In this document: piece by piece, positions 26,244 to 36,203 of the stretch
Numbering within the stretch: the stretch's first letter is position 1
Layout of the letters: each line of letters starts with the position of its first letter
DNA from: Lentisphaerota bacterium
GTDB taxonomy: Bacteria; Verrucomicrobiota; Lentisphaeria; Oligosphaerales; JABHEG01
Reading direction: 5' to 3'
Length of the DNA: 64,000 bases
NCBI GenBank assembly: GCA_018676675.1
Contig: JABHEG010000300.1
Span: 1-64,000 of the forward strand
Notes under the pieces: model-generated
What the model was told of the DNA's origin: nothing
Seen by the model: only the letters and a program-made list of their open reading frames with translations
The model's database searches: none
Translations under genes and position numbers: made by a program

Positions 26244-29102
26244 TTGAGAAGGGACGCGAAGGCAATCGGGTGTCTATGTCGCGGTCTGCACACGTTTCGC
26301 TTGGCCGTAGTGATTTCGGTGTGCCTGTGGCGCCCCGTTTCCGCCTGGACATCGACCTGCCGTGACAGGGCAGTCGAGTTCCTCGTCGAGGCCCAGGGGG
26401 CCGCCGGACTATGGAGTTTGGGGACGGAGCGTTGGCGGGTTGACAGTGAGGCCGTCCTCGCGGCACTCGAGGGTTTGTCCGATGACCGAGCGCTTGGGGG
26501 GCTCTTGCAGGGCCGGGCCGCTCTCCTGGCCGCGCTACCCGATTCCCCCCGGCATGTTCGTGATTCTCTTGCTGAACTCAGGCTACTCTCCTCCGCACGC
26601 CTGTCGGATCTCTTGGGTGCGATGAATGCAGACGGTGGCTGGGGTGGCGTCCCGGGTCACGTCAGCAACCCAATTGATACGGTCAATGTGGTGGATCTGT
26701 TGGTCGAGATTGGTCAGAGCCCGGAACCGGGGTGGAGCCAGACCATTATCTTCCTTGACCGGTCTCGCAGTCCCGATGGCTGGTGGGGATTGACCGATGA
26801 ACCCGCCCCGGGAGCTCTGCTCATGACCGCCCGCGTGTTACGCGGCCTGATTGGACTCCAAGCATCTGGGGCCCAGCACGCCTCTCTCCCTTCTCTGATC
26901 GCCGACACGCGAGATCTTGTCCTCCGGCAGCGACAGTCGGACGGCGGCTTCGCTCCGCCTTTCGAGGGCGAGGTCCCGGTCAGTTCGGTGCACGCTACAG
27001 CCGCCGTGCTCCGCGCGCTCTGCCGTATCGATCCTCCTGGAACCCATGCCGATTCCCTGCGCTTTCTCCTTTCCCGGCAGCAGTTGGACGGGGGTTGGCG
27101 CGAGGGAGATCTCCCGGACACCGCTGTCTATGTGACGGCTGTCATGGTGGATCTGTTGAAAGATCTTGCTCTCCCTGCGCTGCCCACGCTGCCTGACCTG
27201 GCGGTTGTCCGCGCCGGGATTTCGTTTGCGCCCGCAGCGCCACGCCCGGCGGACGTGGTCCGGATTCAGGCCTTGGTGTTCAACCGCGGAGACAGTCCTT
27301 CAGCGGCCACGAGCCTTCGGTTCGCCCTGGGTGATCCGCGAGCAGGTGTCGACTCGATCGTGGCCGATGTCTCGCTGCCCGGACTCCAGCCCGGCACGTC
27401 CGCCCTGTTGTCCACCAGTGTCGACACCGCGGGATTCTCTGAGTCCCCCCTGATCGGAGTCGCCGCGGATCCCGCAAACCTCGTGCCTGAAGCAGATGAG
27501 ACCAACAACGTGGCCTTGTGCCGGATGGAGATCGAGGGGGTATCTGTGCAGCCTTCCCCTGAAGGGGTCGACCTGTGCCTGGGGCTTGCCGGGATAACGG
27601 TCAACGGGCAGAGCCCTGAGACGCCCATCTCACTCAGCGAATCACGCACCGTACTCATAGGGATCGGCCTGGCAAACACAGGAACAGTGGCCGCAACTGA
27701 TGTCGCTGTGGAGGTCCGAGATGGAGGGGTGCTGGTAGGGAGAGGAGCTGTCCCGAGCGTGCTCCCCAATGGGGCTGGCTCCTGGACGTTCCTCTGGCGC
27801 CCTCAGTCCGGTACTCATGCCCTGGACGTTACGCTTGATCCACAGGACGCAATCCCGGAACTGGACGAAACGAACAACGCGGGTTCCGCATCGGTGGACG
27901 TTACCATGCCGGTTTCCAGTCTTTCAGTCCAACGCCTGGTCGACGGCGCTGCTCTTGCCCCACCTTTCTTCCCTTACGACACTGCCCGGATCTCCGTCAG
28001 CAGCGCCCACGCCGCTGCCGTGACCACGGTCAGCGTTCGGGGGGTCAACGGGGAAGCTGTGAGCATCGCTCCCGTCCCTCTCAGTACACCGGGGGACTTC
28101 CAGTGGAGCATCGCCAACCAGCCCCCCGGAGACTACACCGTGGCAGCGACCCTCGCTTCCGCGACAACGGGGGCCGTTCTCATGGCCCTGGCGGAGACGG
28201 TTGGCGTGCTCCCGCGGGTGGCCATGAGGGCCCCACCACGCGTCCTGCTTTCCCGGACCAGCATGGAGCCCGGAGAGCTGGACCCGGTCAGCGTGACTGT
28301 CATCCTTCAGAATGGCGGCAACACAGATGCTGAATGGCATCTTGGTTGGGCCATTGTCTCACCTGCCGGGATGGTCGTGGCAGCGTCCGCGCAAGAACAG
28401 AGCACCGTTCTCCCCGCAACCCAGATGACACGTATGGTCTCGCTGGACGAGCCGTTGACCGGGACCGTCGAACTCCCGGGTTCGTATCGGGTCGTGGTCA
28501 CCGCCCGGCATGATACCGAGCCAGGGGTCACGGGCGAGGCCCTGCTCGCGGTTGAGCCCGGGCTGCGACTGCAGCTGGCTAACAGGCTGTACCCCGCGCG
28601 CACGGAGCCCGTGAGCGTGGCCCGGATCACTACCGAGCTTCGACTGACGGCCGTGGACACATCAGGCGCGGTTGCACTTCCCGCAGCTATAGGAGCGGTC
28701 GTGGTCTCACCTTCCTCTTCGCTTCGAGACGCCGCGGATGCCACTGTTACCCTCCGAGCTGAGGGAATCGTGAATGGACTTGGTGAAGCCGTTCCCGACG
28801 GCACTTTCATCGCGCTTCATGCGCCATACGGGACCCTCACCGGTGGCACACCACTCCCGATCGGCGGGAGTACGAAGTTGCGCCTGTTCGTGACGGACGA
28901 TGGGGCCATCACGGCGAGTTACACACCTGCGGGGGATGCACTGATCGTCGGTTCCTCTTCCGTGCTGGTCCTGCGTTTCCTGCAGTGCACGAATGGCGCT
29001 GCGGGAGCACTGGGACGGGAGATCGGGCACCAGGAGTTGCAGTTGATCGGAGTGAACCCCGATCCCGACATGTCCGGGTCGGGGATGGAGGGAGGTCCGT
29101 GA
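26244..29102 (+). CDS. Exported toroid plus CARDB surface protein
   Basis: 952 aa from a TTG start; the signal peptide spans about residues 1-34 (VVISVCLWRPVSA). Residues about 38-300 contain repeated QW-like motifs (ADGGWGG, PDGWWG, SDGGFAPP, LDGGWREG), each followed by a long helix. This is the pattern of the squalene-cyclase/prenyltransferase alpha-alpha toroid, here almost certainly without cyclase activity because no DxDD acid motif is seen. Two CARDB adhesion-type beta domains follow (about 310-425 and 450-550), each closing with the DETNN motif (near 418 and 540). The C-terminal 400 residues are more Ig-like and Big-like domains. No membrane anchor. Its stop overlaps the start of the next gene (GTGA), so translation is coupled and the products probably act together at the cell surface. 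Confidence 0.75.
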   Translation: MRRDAKAIGCLCRGLHTFRLAVVISVCLWRPVSAWTSTCRDRAVEFLVEAQGAAGLWSLGTERWRVDSEAVLAALEGLSDDRALGGLLQGRAALLAALPDSPRHVRDSLAELRLLSSARLSDLLGAMNADGGWGGVPGHVSNPIDTVNVVDLLVEIGQSPEPGWSQTIIFLDRSRSPDGWWGLTDEPAPGALLMTARVLRGLIGLQASGAQHASLPSLIADTRDLVLRQRQSDGGFAPPFEGEVPVSSVHATAAVLRALCRIDPPGTHADSLRFLLSRQQLDGGWREGDLPDTAVYVTAVMVDLLKDLALPALPTLPDLAVVRAGISFAPAAPRPADVVRIQALVFNRGDSPSAATSLRFALGDPRAGVDSIVADVSLPGLQPGTSALLSTSVDTAGFSESPLIGVAADPANLVPEADETNNVALCRMEIEGVSVQPSPEGVDLCLGLAGITVNGQSPETPISLSESRTVLIGIGLANTGTVAATDVAVEVRDGGVLVGRGAVPSVLPNGAGSWTFLWRPQSGTHALDVTLDPQDAIPELDETNNAGSASVDVTMPVSSLSVQRLVDGAALAPPFFPYDTARISVSSAHAAAVTTVSVRGVNGEAVSIAPVPLSTPGDFQWSIANQPPGDYTVAATLASATTGAVLMALAETVGVLPRVAMRAPPRVLLSRTSMEPGELDPVSVTVILQNGGNTDAEWHLGWAIVSPAGMVVAASAQEQSTVLPATQMTRMVSLDEPLTGTVELPGSYRVVVTARHDTEPGVTGEALLAVEPGLRLQLANRLYPARTEPVSVARITTELRLTAVDTSGAVALPAAIGAVVVSPSSSLRDAADATVTLRAEGIVNGLGEAVPDGTFIALHAPYGTLTGGTPLPIGGSTKLRLFVTDDGAITASYTPAGDALIVGSSSVLVLRFLQCTNGAAGALGREIGHQELQLIGVNPDPDMSGSGMEGGP
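29087..29095 (+). promoter_or_regulatory. Ribosome binding site inside the upstream gene, coupling site
   Basis: GGAGGGAGG precedes the GTG at 29099, which overlaps the TGA stop of the upstream frame at 29100-29102. This fixes the start of the 2169-aa protein at GTG 29099 rather than at an ATG farther upstream inside the first gene. Confidence 0.7.
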
Positions 29103-32100
29103 ACCGACCGAGAGAACAACCTGCGTGTTGTCCGGATCCGGGGGCGGGGTGTCACGCCGCCAAACGCTCGGTGCCACACACACACGGATCTCCCTACTTG
29201 TGCACCTTCCCAGCGCCCCTCGCTTACCTTTCCGCGGTGTTGCTGGCATGGCTTCCTCTGCTTCCCTTGGCGGCTGGCGCGGATGCTCCTCTCACCATCC
29301 TCCAACAAGCCCAAGCCATGCCCGATCGGTTGGCACGTCCGGGGGCCGCTGTCGCTCTCTGGGGCAACATCAACGCGGCGTGGCCGACAGACCCGACCGG
29401 CATGGCCTTTGAGTGGATCATCGACCACCCGACTTCCGTCTCCTATACCGTTCAGAACGGCTCACTGTCCGGTCCACTCAGTACGCCCGGGAATGTCAGG
29501 CTGGACGTCGTGTTCCAACTCACCGGGGTGACGCGAGCCGATGTGCTCGCCACGCTGTACGTGCGGCAAGGGGCTACCGAGCAACAGACCACCACCACAG
29601 TCACGCTCATTGGGGAAACCGATGCATCAAGCAGCGATCCCCTTGACGCTCTCGAGATAGACCGCGAGATCGCGGCCGAGAAGGCGCTCTACTCCCTCTA
29701 CCGGCAGCGCAACACCGACGGGAGCTGGGATCGGACGGATGGCGCACACCAGATCGGGGATGCGCTTGCCTCGACTGCCCTTGCCGTTTGGGCCTATGCC
29801 AACCATGGGTACACCGTCGAGGCGAGTGGGAGCATTTATCAGCCAATCGTCGTCGGTGGCCTCGAATTCCTGTTCGAACACTCTTCATACACCGCGATCG
29901 GGGTCACCCCGGCAGGTAACCCCGATATGGATGGGAATGGTCTGGGTGTTCTGCTCGGGGAGGAACCGGGAACGCCCAGCGCTACGTATGCGGGCTACGT
30001 GCGCGGAATCTGTCTCGCCGCCGTGTGTGCGGCCGGCTCTGCCGTCAGGACGACCGTGAACGGCCCATTTGAAAACGGTGGGGCCGGAACGGCTTACATC
30101 GACATCGTTCAGGATGCGGCGGATGCCGTCGCCTGGTGCCTGGGGAACAACACGAAAGGAGGGTGGGGATACCGCACCGACCAGAACACCTACGCGGATC
30201 TCTCCATCGCCAGCTGGAACTATGTTGGCCTCGAAGCCGCGGAGGAGTTTGGGGCAACGCTGCCGGACTGGAGTCGCTCAGCCTGTGAACCGCTCTTGAC
30301 GGAAAACTACAAGGCGAATGGCTCCTTCCAATACGATCCATACTCCATGGTGTGGATGGGCACCACATGTGCCGGACTCATCGGTCTGACCGTTGTCACC
30401 GATCAGGGACGAGGAAGCGGAATACCCGAGGCCGGAAAGATGTTGGTCCAGAACGTCAGCTGCATCGGCACGAATTGGGCACCCTCCAGCCCCGGCGCCC
30501 CGGACCTCATGGGCCGTCCACATGGTAATGCCTATGAGATGTGGACGGCAGTACGTGGGCTGCGAATGGCCAAGCTGACGCACCTCATCGGCACGAATGG
30601 TCCATTCGACTGGCAGCGACATATCACCGCCCCCAATGCTCCCGACGAAGGCTTCTGGCCCTACCTGGTCCGTACGCAGAACGCGGATGGAGATTGGCCC
30701 TTCACGCAGTATGACCCCCTTTTCTACACCCTCCCGATGGAAACGGCCTGGCAGACACTCTGCCTCTCCAAAGGCGTCGTCGGCATGCCGCCGGCAGTGC
30801 GCGCCGTCGATGTCGTTTGCACCGTCCCCAAACACGACGGTGGAAACGCGATCCCAACCGCGTTCCACGGGCTGACTCCGACGGTCACCGAAACGACTGA
30901 AGCGTGGGAACTGCGTTGGACCATCGACAGGCTCACGCCATCCGAAACCGTGGACTTGACCTTTGAGCAGGACGTATCCCGGCTTGTGGGCGGGGAGAGC
31001 CGCGTGTTGGAGGAGCATCTTGGCGTCTCCTACGATGTGCACGGGGCATCCCGCGTGAACATGGTGGCGGGTCCTCTGGCCCTTGATGTAGAGTCACTCG
31101 ACTATGAGATCAGCGCGGCCGTCGGCAGTCCGACGTACCGCTTGGGTGAACGTGCGGTCTTCGTCATCACCGTCGATCTCCCCCCTGGACAACACTACCT
31201 TGGCATCGATGAACCGGGTGAGGGCCGGCATGTCCTGGAAGCTCCCGATCCGGACGCAATCGCAGTCTGGACCTCCTTTGTCGCTACGCTGGTGAACGGT
31301 GGTGCTTCTGTCGGCGTCGAATCGCCTCTGGTCCTCCGGGGGCGTACGGCTCCTTCTCGGCCATCGTTGACCAATGCCGTTTTCGGTCAAAGCGTTTCCG
31401 GTCTCGCGGGTGGACTGGACTGTGAGCCTGGGCGTGTACTTGAGCTTGACGTGGCCATCGTCCCCAACGCGGCGGGGGTTGCTCCCGCGCTCCAGGGAAT
31501 CGACGTCTTCTATAACACCCAGCCGGTCACGATTTCGCTTGAGGTCACGGATGAACGCGGCATGGGCGTGGCGGCTTTGCCGACCGTCGCACTCCGGGAT
31601 GCCGACCACGGCCAACGAGTCGACCGATCCCGGGAGTGGCTTCTCCAGCGAACCCAGCCGGGCGAACATCGACTCACCGCGTCGTTGTGCCTCGGCGGGG
31701 TGGCAGTCACGCGGACGGAAGTGTCGTTTGCCGTTGAGGACGCCGACGAATCCGGGGGACTTGTTTCACGCCTCGACCTCTCGCGGCGAGTGGCTACGGC
31801 AAGGGAGCCAGTCGTCATGGATTCGCTGGTCCGGAGTACGTATCGCTACACGGTTCTCGAAGGGGTCACGTTGCGCGTGTGTGTTACCGACGAGAGCGGG
31901 AACGTGCAGCCGGGAGGCGAGTTCGAGACACAGATTGGGGACGTGTCTCCTGGTCGTTCCGTCCCAGCATCGTTCACCTGGGACACCGGCTTGGCCATTC
32001 CCGGTGACTATCGCGTCGTCCAGACCGTCCAGGCGGCTGGTGGCCCCCCGATCGAGACGACTCGCGAGTTTGAGGTCGTGCCAAGCCTGTCGCTCAACGA

Positions 32101-35100
32101 AGGGATTGCGGGGCAACTGCTCGTTGAGCCTGACGTGGTCGAGATCTCTGAAGCGTTCGATCTGTCTTGGTCGCTCCGCAACGCTGGGAACGCCCGGGTG
32201 ACCGGTCTCAGCGTCCAAGCCACCGTTTTGCGGACCGATGAAGTGATGGACGGTACACCTGCTCCTCTTGGAGACCGGGAAACTGTGCCTTCTCTGGATC
32301 CCGCCGCCGACGTGTCCGGCCAGTGGGCGTTCCAGGGAAGCAAGAGCCTGGGGCTGGGGGAGTTCTATGTACTCCTCCAGACCATCGCAGGCAGCAGCCG
32401 GGCTGACCCCCAAACCGCAGCCGTGACCACGGTCCGTATCGTGGATACGGTCGCCCCCACCACGACAGTGACCGGTGCCCCTGCCTCCGAGTGGACGAAT
32501 GGCGATGTCACCCTCACACTGGCGGCGGAAGACGTTGGCTCGGGGGTCGATCAAACGAGCTGGACCCTCAACGGTGTGACCACGGTCGGCGGAACGATTC
32601 AGCTGACCGGTGAAGGCACGCACACGGTCACGTTTCGGAGCATGGACAACGCCGGCAACGTGGAGACGGACCAGAGCCTGATCGTGGGCATCGACAAAAC
32701 CGCTCCCACGATCGGGCATGATGCCCCGGATGCGGCCGCTTGGCAGAGCGACCCGGTCACGGTCACTGCCACGGGTGCGGACTCCGCGAGCGGCCTGGCT
32801 GCCCTCGTCTACGCCCTAGACGGGGGTGCGGACTCCGCAATCACAGAGCCGATCACGGTCACGGGCGCCGGCACGCATGAACTTCTTCTGCGAGCCACGG
32901 ATGCCGCCGGGAACACCAGCAGCACCACCACGACGCTTCGGATCGATGCCTCGCCACCGACGACTACGGTGACCGGTGCCCCTGCCTCCGAGTGGACGAA
33001 TGGTGATGTCACCCTCGCGCTGGCGGCGGAAGACGCTGGTTCGGGTGTCGACCAAACGAGCTGGACGCTCAACGGCGTGACCACGGTCGGCAGCTCGATT
33101 CAGCTGACCGGTGAAGGCACACACACGGTCACGTTCCGGAGCATGGACAACGCCGGCAACATGGAGCCGGACCAGAACCTGACCGTGCGCATCGACACGA
33201 CCGCTCCCACGATCGGGCATGATGCCCCGGATGCGGCCGCTTGGCAGAGCGACCCAGTCACGATCACTGCCACAGCTGCGGACACCGCAAGCGGCCTGGC
33301 TACCCTCGTCTACGCCCTCGACGGGGGTGCGGAGTCCGCAATCACAGAGCCGATCACGGTCACGGGTGCCGGCACGCATGAACTTCTTCTGCGGGCCACG
33401 GATACAGCCGGGAACACCAGCACGACCACCACGACGCTTCGGATCGATGCCTCGCCACCGACGACTACGGTGACCGGTGCCCCTGCCTCCGAGTGGACGA
33501 ATGGTGATGTCACCCTCACGCTGGCGGCGGAAGACGTCGGCTCGGGGGTCGACCAAACGAGTTGGACGCTCAACGGCGTGACGACAGTTGGTAGCTCGAT
33601 TCAGCTGACTGATGAAGGCACGCACACGATCACGTTTCGGAGCATGGACAACGCCGGCAACGTGGAGCCGGATCAGGGTCTGACCGTGCGCATCGACACG
33701 ACCGCTCCCACGATCGGGCATGATGCCCCGGATGCGGCCACTTGGCAGAGCGACCCGGTCACGGTCACTGCCACGGGTGCGGACTCCGCGAGCGGCCTGG
33801 CTGCCCTCGTCTACGCCCTGGACGGGGGTGCGGAGTCCGCAATCACAGAGCCGATCACGGTCACGGGCGCCGGCACGCATGAACTCCTTCTGCGAGCCAC
33901 GGATACGGCCGGGAACACCAGCACCACCACCATGACGCTTCGGATCGATGCCTCGCCACCGACGACTGCGGCAACTGGTGCCCCTGCCTCCGAGTGGACG
34001 AATGGTGATGTCACCCTCACGCTGGCGGCCGAAGATGTCGGCTCGGGTGTGGATCAGACGAGCTGGACCCTCAACGGCGCGACCACGGTCGGCGGCACGA
34101 TTCAGCTGACCGGTGAAGGCACGCACACGATCACATTTCGGAGCACGGACAACGCAGGCAACGTAGAGCCTGACCAGAGCCTGACCGTGCGCATCGACAA
34201 GACCGCTCCCACGGTCACCCATGACTATGCCCACGTCGACGAGTGGACGACCGTGCCGGCCACGGTCCGGATCGGCGCGAACGACTCGGGCAGCGGCGTT
34301 TCGGCCCGTTGGTACCGCATCGGTGACGGGGTGAGGACCGCCGGATCCGGTCTGACGCTGAGCACGCCGGGCGAGTACCTGGTCACGGTCGGAGCAACGG
34401 ACGTGGCGGGGAACGAGCGAAGCACAGCCATCACCCTCAAGCTCCGGGCCGGCGGCGGGAGTGGCGGTATCTACTACACAACTTCTCCACCGAGCACCAC
34501 CACCGACCGAGAGGACCCGTCCCAAGTGTGGTCATCAGACGACGCAGGTGAGTCGGATGATCCAGTGACGTTTTCTGGCAGAGCAGACTCGCAGCCGTCT
34601 GTCCCCCCATCGGTGCGTCGAGACGCTATCCCAACACCTACGGCCCGCCCAACACTGACCAATGTTGCCTCGCCGCCGAAAACGGTAGCGCGGCGTTCAG
34701 CCACTCCGCCGCGGCGGCGGGACAGACAAACCGGCTCCACCAGCCGTCGTGTGTCCTCCCCAAGAGAACGTACTGCGGTTTCGCCGTCGACTTCTACCAA
34801 TGGGAGAGACGTACCGTCCCCGAACGTCCCAATCGCCACTGCTTCAGGCGTGAGTAGACCACCCGAAGGGCGGTTTGATGGCACTCAAGGGAGCCCTAAC
34901 CAGCCTGATCGGCACGTCGACTCGAACGCCGCTCGAGCGGCGGAACCGGCGGTTACCTTGAGTCGGGCCGAGCCGGACTCCTCGGGCGCGACCACTTCTC
35001 TCAGACAGGTGGTGCAGCGGGTCCTGAAGGTGGCCAGGAAGGTCTCCCTTCCCTCCTTTGCCGGAGCTCTTTTCCTGCTCGTCTTCATCGCCATGACGCG

Positions 35101-35608
35101 CCCAAGCCGGATTCTGCTCATAGATCCGGACGGCGTGGCCACCGTGCTGGAGAACCCCGACCGAGGAGCACTCGTATGGCAGTTGACGGACGCCCTGAGG
35201 GAGGGAAGAACGTTCAGGTGCATGGTGATCGAGGCGCCCCTCATTGCCGAGGGGTTACTGCTTCGGAATGACCCGACTTACAGACTCATTCTCAAGACTG
35301 ATGGCGCGGAGATCACGCTGGCAGACACGCACGTGGACTCCCGTACTGGTGAGCCTTCGGTCGGGAGCGTGGCCATCACCAAGACGCTGGCAGGAGCGCT
35401 GGAAGACGGCGGCGAGGTGACAGTCGTTTCGTGTCCCGTGAGTGACGATCCTGAACGTCTCGCCTCCGACTTCAGTGCGTCTCTCCCCACCTGTCGGGTC
35501 GCGGTTACGTCCGGGCCAGGCATAGCGGCTTTGCCCTTCATCGGGCGTCCGTTTCGGCGCACCGTTACGCTTGAGCCCTCCACCGTCTCCCATCCCACGG
35601 CTTCCTGA
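29099..35608 (+). CDS. Giant membrane-anchored surface protein with toroid, Ig repeats and cytoplasmic tail
   Basis: 2169 aa. The hydrophobic segment at 40-60 (LAYLSAVLLAWLPLLPLAAGA) is preceded by a long n-region and should act as signal peptide. Residues about 187-552 form a second helical toroid (NTDGSWDRTDGAH, TKGGWGYRTDQ, DEGFWPYLVRTQNADGDWPF). Beta domains follow to about 1120. Then come three complete and one partial copy of a 167-residue unit (1124-1702), each holding two Ig-like halves: one with GSGVDQTSWTLNG and DNAGN, the other with ASGLAALVYALDGG and DTAGNTS, like OmpL47/HYR-type repeats. One more Ig domain, an Arg/Pro/Ser/Thr-rich linker (about 1785-1960), a single membrane helix (about 1983-2000, SFAGALFLLVFIAM) and a C-terminal domain of about 170 residues complete it. 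The topology implied is a long stalk outside and a small domain inside. Family and partner unknown. Confidence 0.78.
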   Translation: MNRPREQPACCPDPGAGCHAAKRSVPHTHGSPYLCTFPAPLAYLSAVLLAWLPLLPLAAGADAPLTILQQAQAMPDRLARPGAAVALWGNINAAWPTDPTGMAFEWIIDHPTSVSYTVQNGSLSGPLSTPGNVRLDVVFQLTGVTRADVLATLYVRQGATEQQTTTTVTLIGETDASSSDPLDALEIDREIAAEKALYSLYRQRNTDGSWDRTDGAHQIGDALASTALAVWAYANHGYTVEASGSIYQPIVVGGLEFLFEHSSYTAIGVTPAGNPDMDGNGLGVLLGEEPGTPSATYAGYVRGICLAAVCAAGSAVRTTVNGPFENGGAGTAYIDIVQDAADAVAWCLGNNTKGGWGYRTDQNTYADLSIASWNYVGLEAAEEFGATLPDWSRSACEPLLTENYKANGSFQYDPYSMVWMGTTCAGLIGLTVVTDQGRGSGIPEAGKMLVQNVSCIGTNWAPSSPGAPDLMGRPHGNAYEMWTAVRGLRMAKLTHLIGTNGPFDWQRHITAPNAPDEGFWPYLVRTQNADGDWPFTQYDPLFYTLPMETAWQTLCLSKGVVGMPPAVRAVDVVCTVPKHDGGNAIPTAFHGLTPTVTETTEAWELRWTIDRLTPSETVDLTFEQDVSRLVGGESRVLEEHLGVSYDVHGASRVNMVAGPLALDVESLDYEISAAVGSPTYRLGERAVFVITVDLPPGQHYLGIDEPGEGRHVLEAPDPDAIAVWTSFVATLVNGGASVGVESPLVLRGRTAPSRPSLTNAVFGQSVSGLAGGLDCEPGRVLELDVAIVPNAAGVAPALQGIDVFYNTQPVTISLEVTDERGMGVAALPTVALRDADHGQRVDRSREWLLQRTQPGEHRLTASLCLGGVAVTRTEVSFAVEDADESGGLVSRLDLSRRVATAREPVVMDSLVRSTYRYTVLEGVTLRVCVTDESGNVQPGGEFETQIGDVSPGRSVPASFTWDTGLAIPGDYRVVQTVQAAGGPPIETTREFEVVPSLSLNEGIAGQLLVEPDVVEISEAFDLSWSLRNAGNARVTGLSVQATVLRTDEVMDGTPAPLGDRETVPSLDPAADVSGQWAFQGSKSLGLGEFYVLLQTIAGSSRADPQTAAVTTVRIVDTVAPTTTVTGAPASEWTNGDVTLTLAAEDVGSGVDQTSWTLNGVTTVGGTIQLTGEGTHTVTFRSMDNAGNVETDQSLIVGIDKTAPTIGHDAPDAAAWQSDPVTVTATGADSASGLAALVYALDGGADSAITEPITVTGAGTHELLLRATDAAGNTSSTTTTLRIDASPPTTTVTGAPASEWTNGDVTLALAAEDAGSGVDQTSWTLNGVTTVGSSIQLTGEGTHTVTFRSMDNAGNMEPDQNLTVRIDTTAPTIGHDAPDAAAWQSDPVTITATAADTASGLATLVYALDGGAESAITEPITVTGAGTHELLLRATDTAGNTSTTTTTLRIDASPPTTTVTGAPASEWTNGDVTLTLAAEDVGSGVDQTSWTLNGVTTVGSSIQLTDEGTHTITFRSMDNAGNVEPDQGLTVRIDTTAPTIGHDAPDAATWQSDPVTVTATGADSASGLAALVYALDGGAESAITEPITVTGAGTHELLLRATDTAGNTSTTTMTLRIDASPPTTAATGAPASEWTNGDVTLTLAAEDVGSGVDQTSWTLNGATTVGGTIQLTGEGTHTITFRSTDNAGNVEPDQSLTVRIDKTAPTVTHDYAHVDEWTTVPATVRIGANDSGSGVSARWYRIGDGVRTAGSGLTLSTPGEYLVTVGATDVAGNERSTAITLKLRAGGGSGGIYYTTSPPSTTTDREDPSQVWSSDDAGESDDPVTFSGRADSQPSVPPSVRRDAIPTPTARPTLTNVASPPKTVARRSATPPRRRDRQTGSTSRRVSSPRERTAVSPSTSTNGRDVPSPNVPIATASGVSRPPEGRFDGTQGSPNQPDRHVDSNAARAAEPAVTLSRAEPDSSGATTSLRQVVQRVLKVARKVSLPSFAGALFLLVFIAMTRPSRILLIDPDGVATVLENPDRGALVWQLTDALREGRTFRCMVIEAPLIAEGLLLRNDPTYRLILKTDGAEITLADTHVDSRTGEPSVGSVAITKTLAGALEDGGEVTVVSCPVSDDPERLASDFSASLPTCRVAVTSGPGIAALPFIGRPFRRTVTLEPSTVSHPTAS
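32468..34204 (+). repeat. 501-bp in-frame tandem repeat, about 3.5 copies
   Basis: The motif GGTGCCCCTGCCTCCGAG recurs at exact 501-bp steps (first-base offsets 32471, 32972, 33473, 33974). Copies are close to identical over long stretches at the DNA level, with scattered substitutions, and the fourth is cut off near 34204. The unit is 167 codons, so copy-number changes keep the frame. Such arrays expand and contract by recombination, changing stalk length. Confidence 0.95.
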
Positions 35609-35754
35609 ACATCGAGTTCCTGCCCGTCGCCACTGGCATCGTGGGAGCGCTTCGACTATGGTCGCGTCGTGTTCCGTCGCCTGCCGGCTGGTCGAAGAGC
35701 CGCCGTTGCAGCGGCCCACGTCGTCTCCTAATCGCAGAAAAACGGGAACGAACG

Positions 35755-36198
35755 GTGAAACGAATCGGGATCATCTCGGACACGCACGGGACACTGCACG
35801 CGGCTGTCTTCAGAGCCTTCAGGGGGGTGGACTGTATCCTTCATGCCGGCGACATAGGTGGTGACCGGATTCTCTCGTCCCTACGAACTCTTGCCCCGGT
35901 GACGGCCGTCCGCGGCAACACCGACACCGACCCCTGGGCACGGACTCTTCCTCTCCGGGAGACCGTCCAAGTTGAGGACGCACTCATCTATCTCGTTCAT
36001 CGCCCACGAGACCTGGACATCGACCCCGTAGCCGCCGGTGTGAGCGTGGTGGTCTATGGCCACACGCACAAAGCGGCAACCGATACCGAGGATGGCGTCC
36101 TCTTCATGAACCCAGGCAGTATCCGGTCCCATCCATACTCGATTGGTGTCCTCGAAGTGGACGGCACCGACGTCACCCCCACCATTCTGCCGTTGTAG
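35755..36198 (+). CDS. YfcE/MJ0936-type metallophosphodiesterase
   Basis: 147 aa from a GTG at 35755 (VKRIGIISDTHG), which places the metal-binding SDTHG at residues 8-12 where the family expects it. Further ligands: AGDIGGD, RGNTD and GHTHKA near the C-terminal third, then NPGS. The segment YLVHRPRD replaces the more usual VHGH, one of the metal-site histidine loops, but His is kept. Small family members hydrolyse phosphodiesters such as bis(p-nitrophenyl) phosphate in vitro; physiological substrates are unclear. Cytoplasmic. A weak GGGAACG lies upstream. 146 bases separate it from the giant surface gene; it could be cotranscribed but looks functionally unrelated. Convergent with the LamG gene 5 bases away. 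Confidence 0.85.
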   Translation: MKRIGIISDTHGTLHAAVFRAFRGVDCILHAGDIGGDRILSSLRTLAPVTAVRGNTDTDPWARTLPLRETVQVEDALIYLVHRPRDLDIDPVAAGVSVVVYGHTHKAATDTEDGVLFMNPGSIRSHPYSIGVLEVDGTDVTPTILPL

Positions 36199-36203
36199 TC
36201 GCT

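Noticed and set aside
26244-27170. Functional squalene or hopene cyclase in the toroid of the surface protein
   Set aside because: The protein is exported, lacks a DxDD-type acid motif and has only about 260 residues of toroid, so the fold is more likely used for binding.
32816-34525. 569-codon minus-strand frame across the tandem repeats
   Set aside because: It mirrors the 501-bp repeat of the plus-strand surface protein and has no start signal or known domain.
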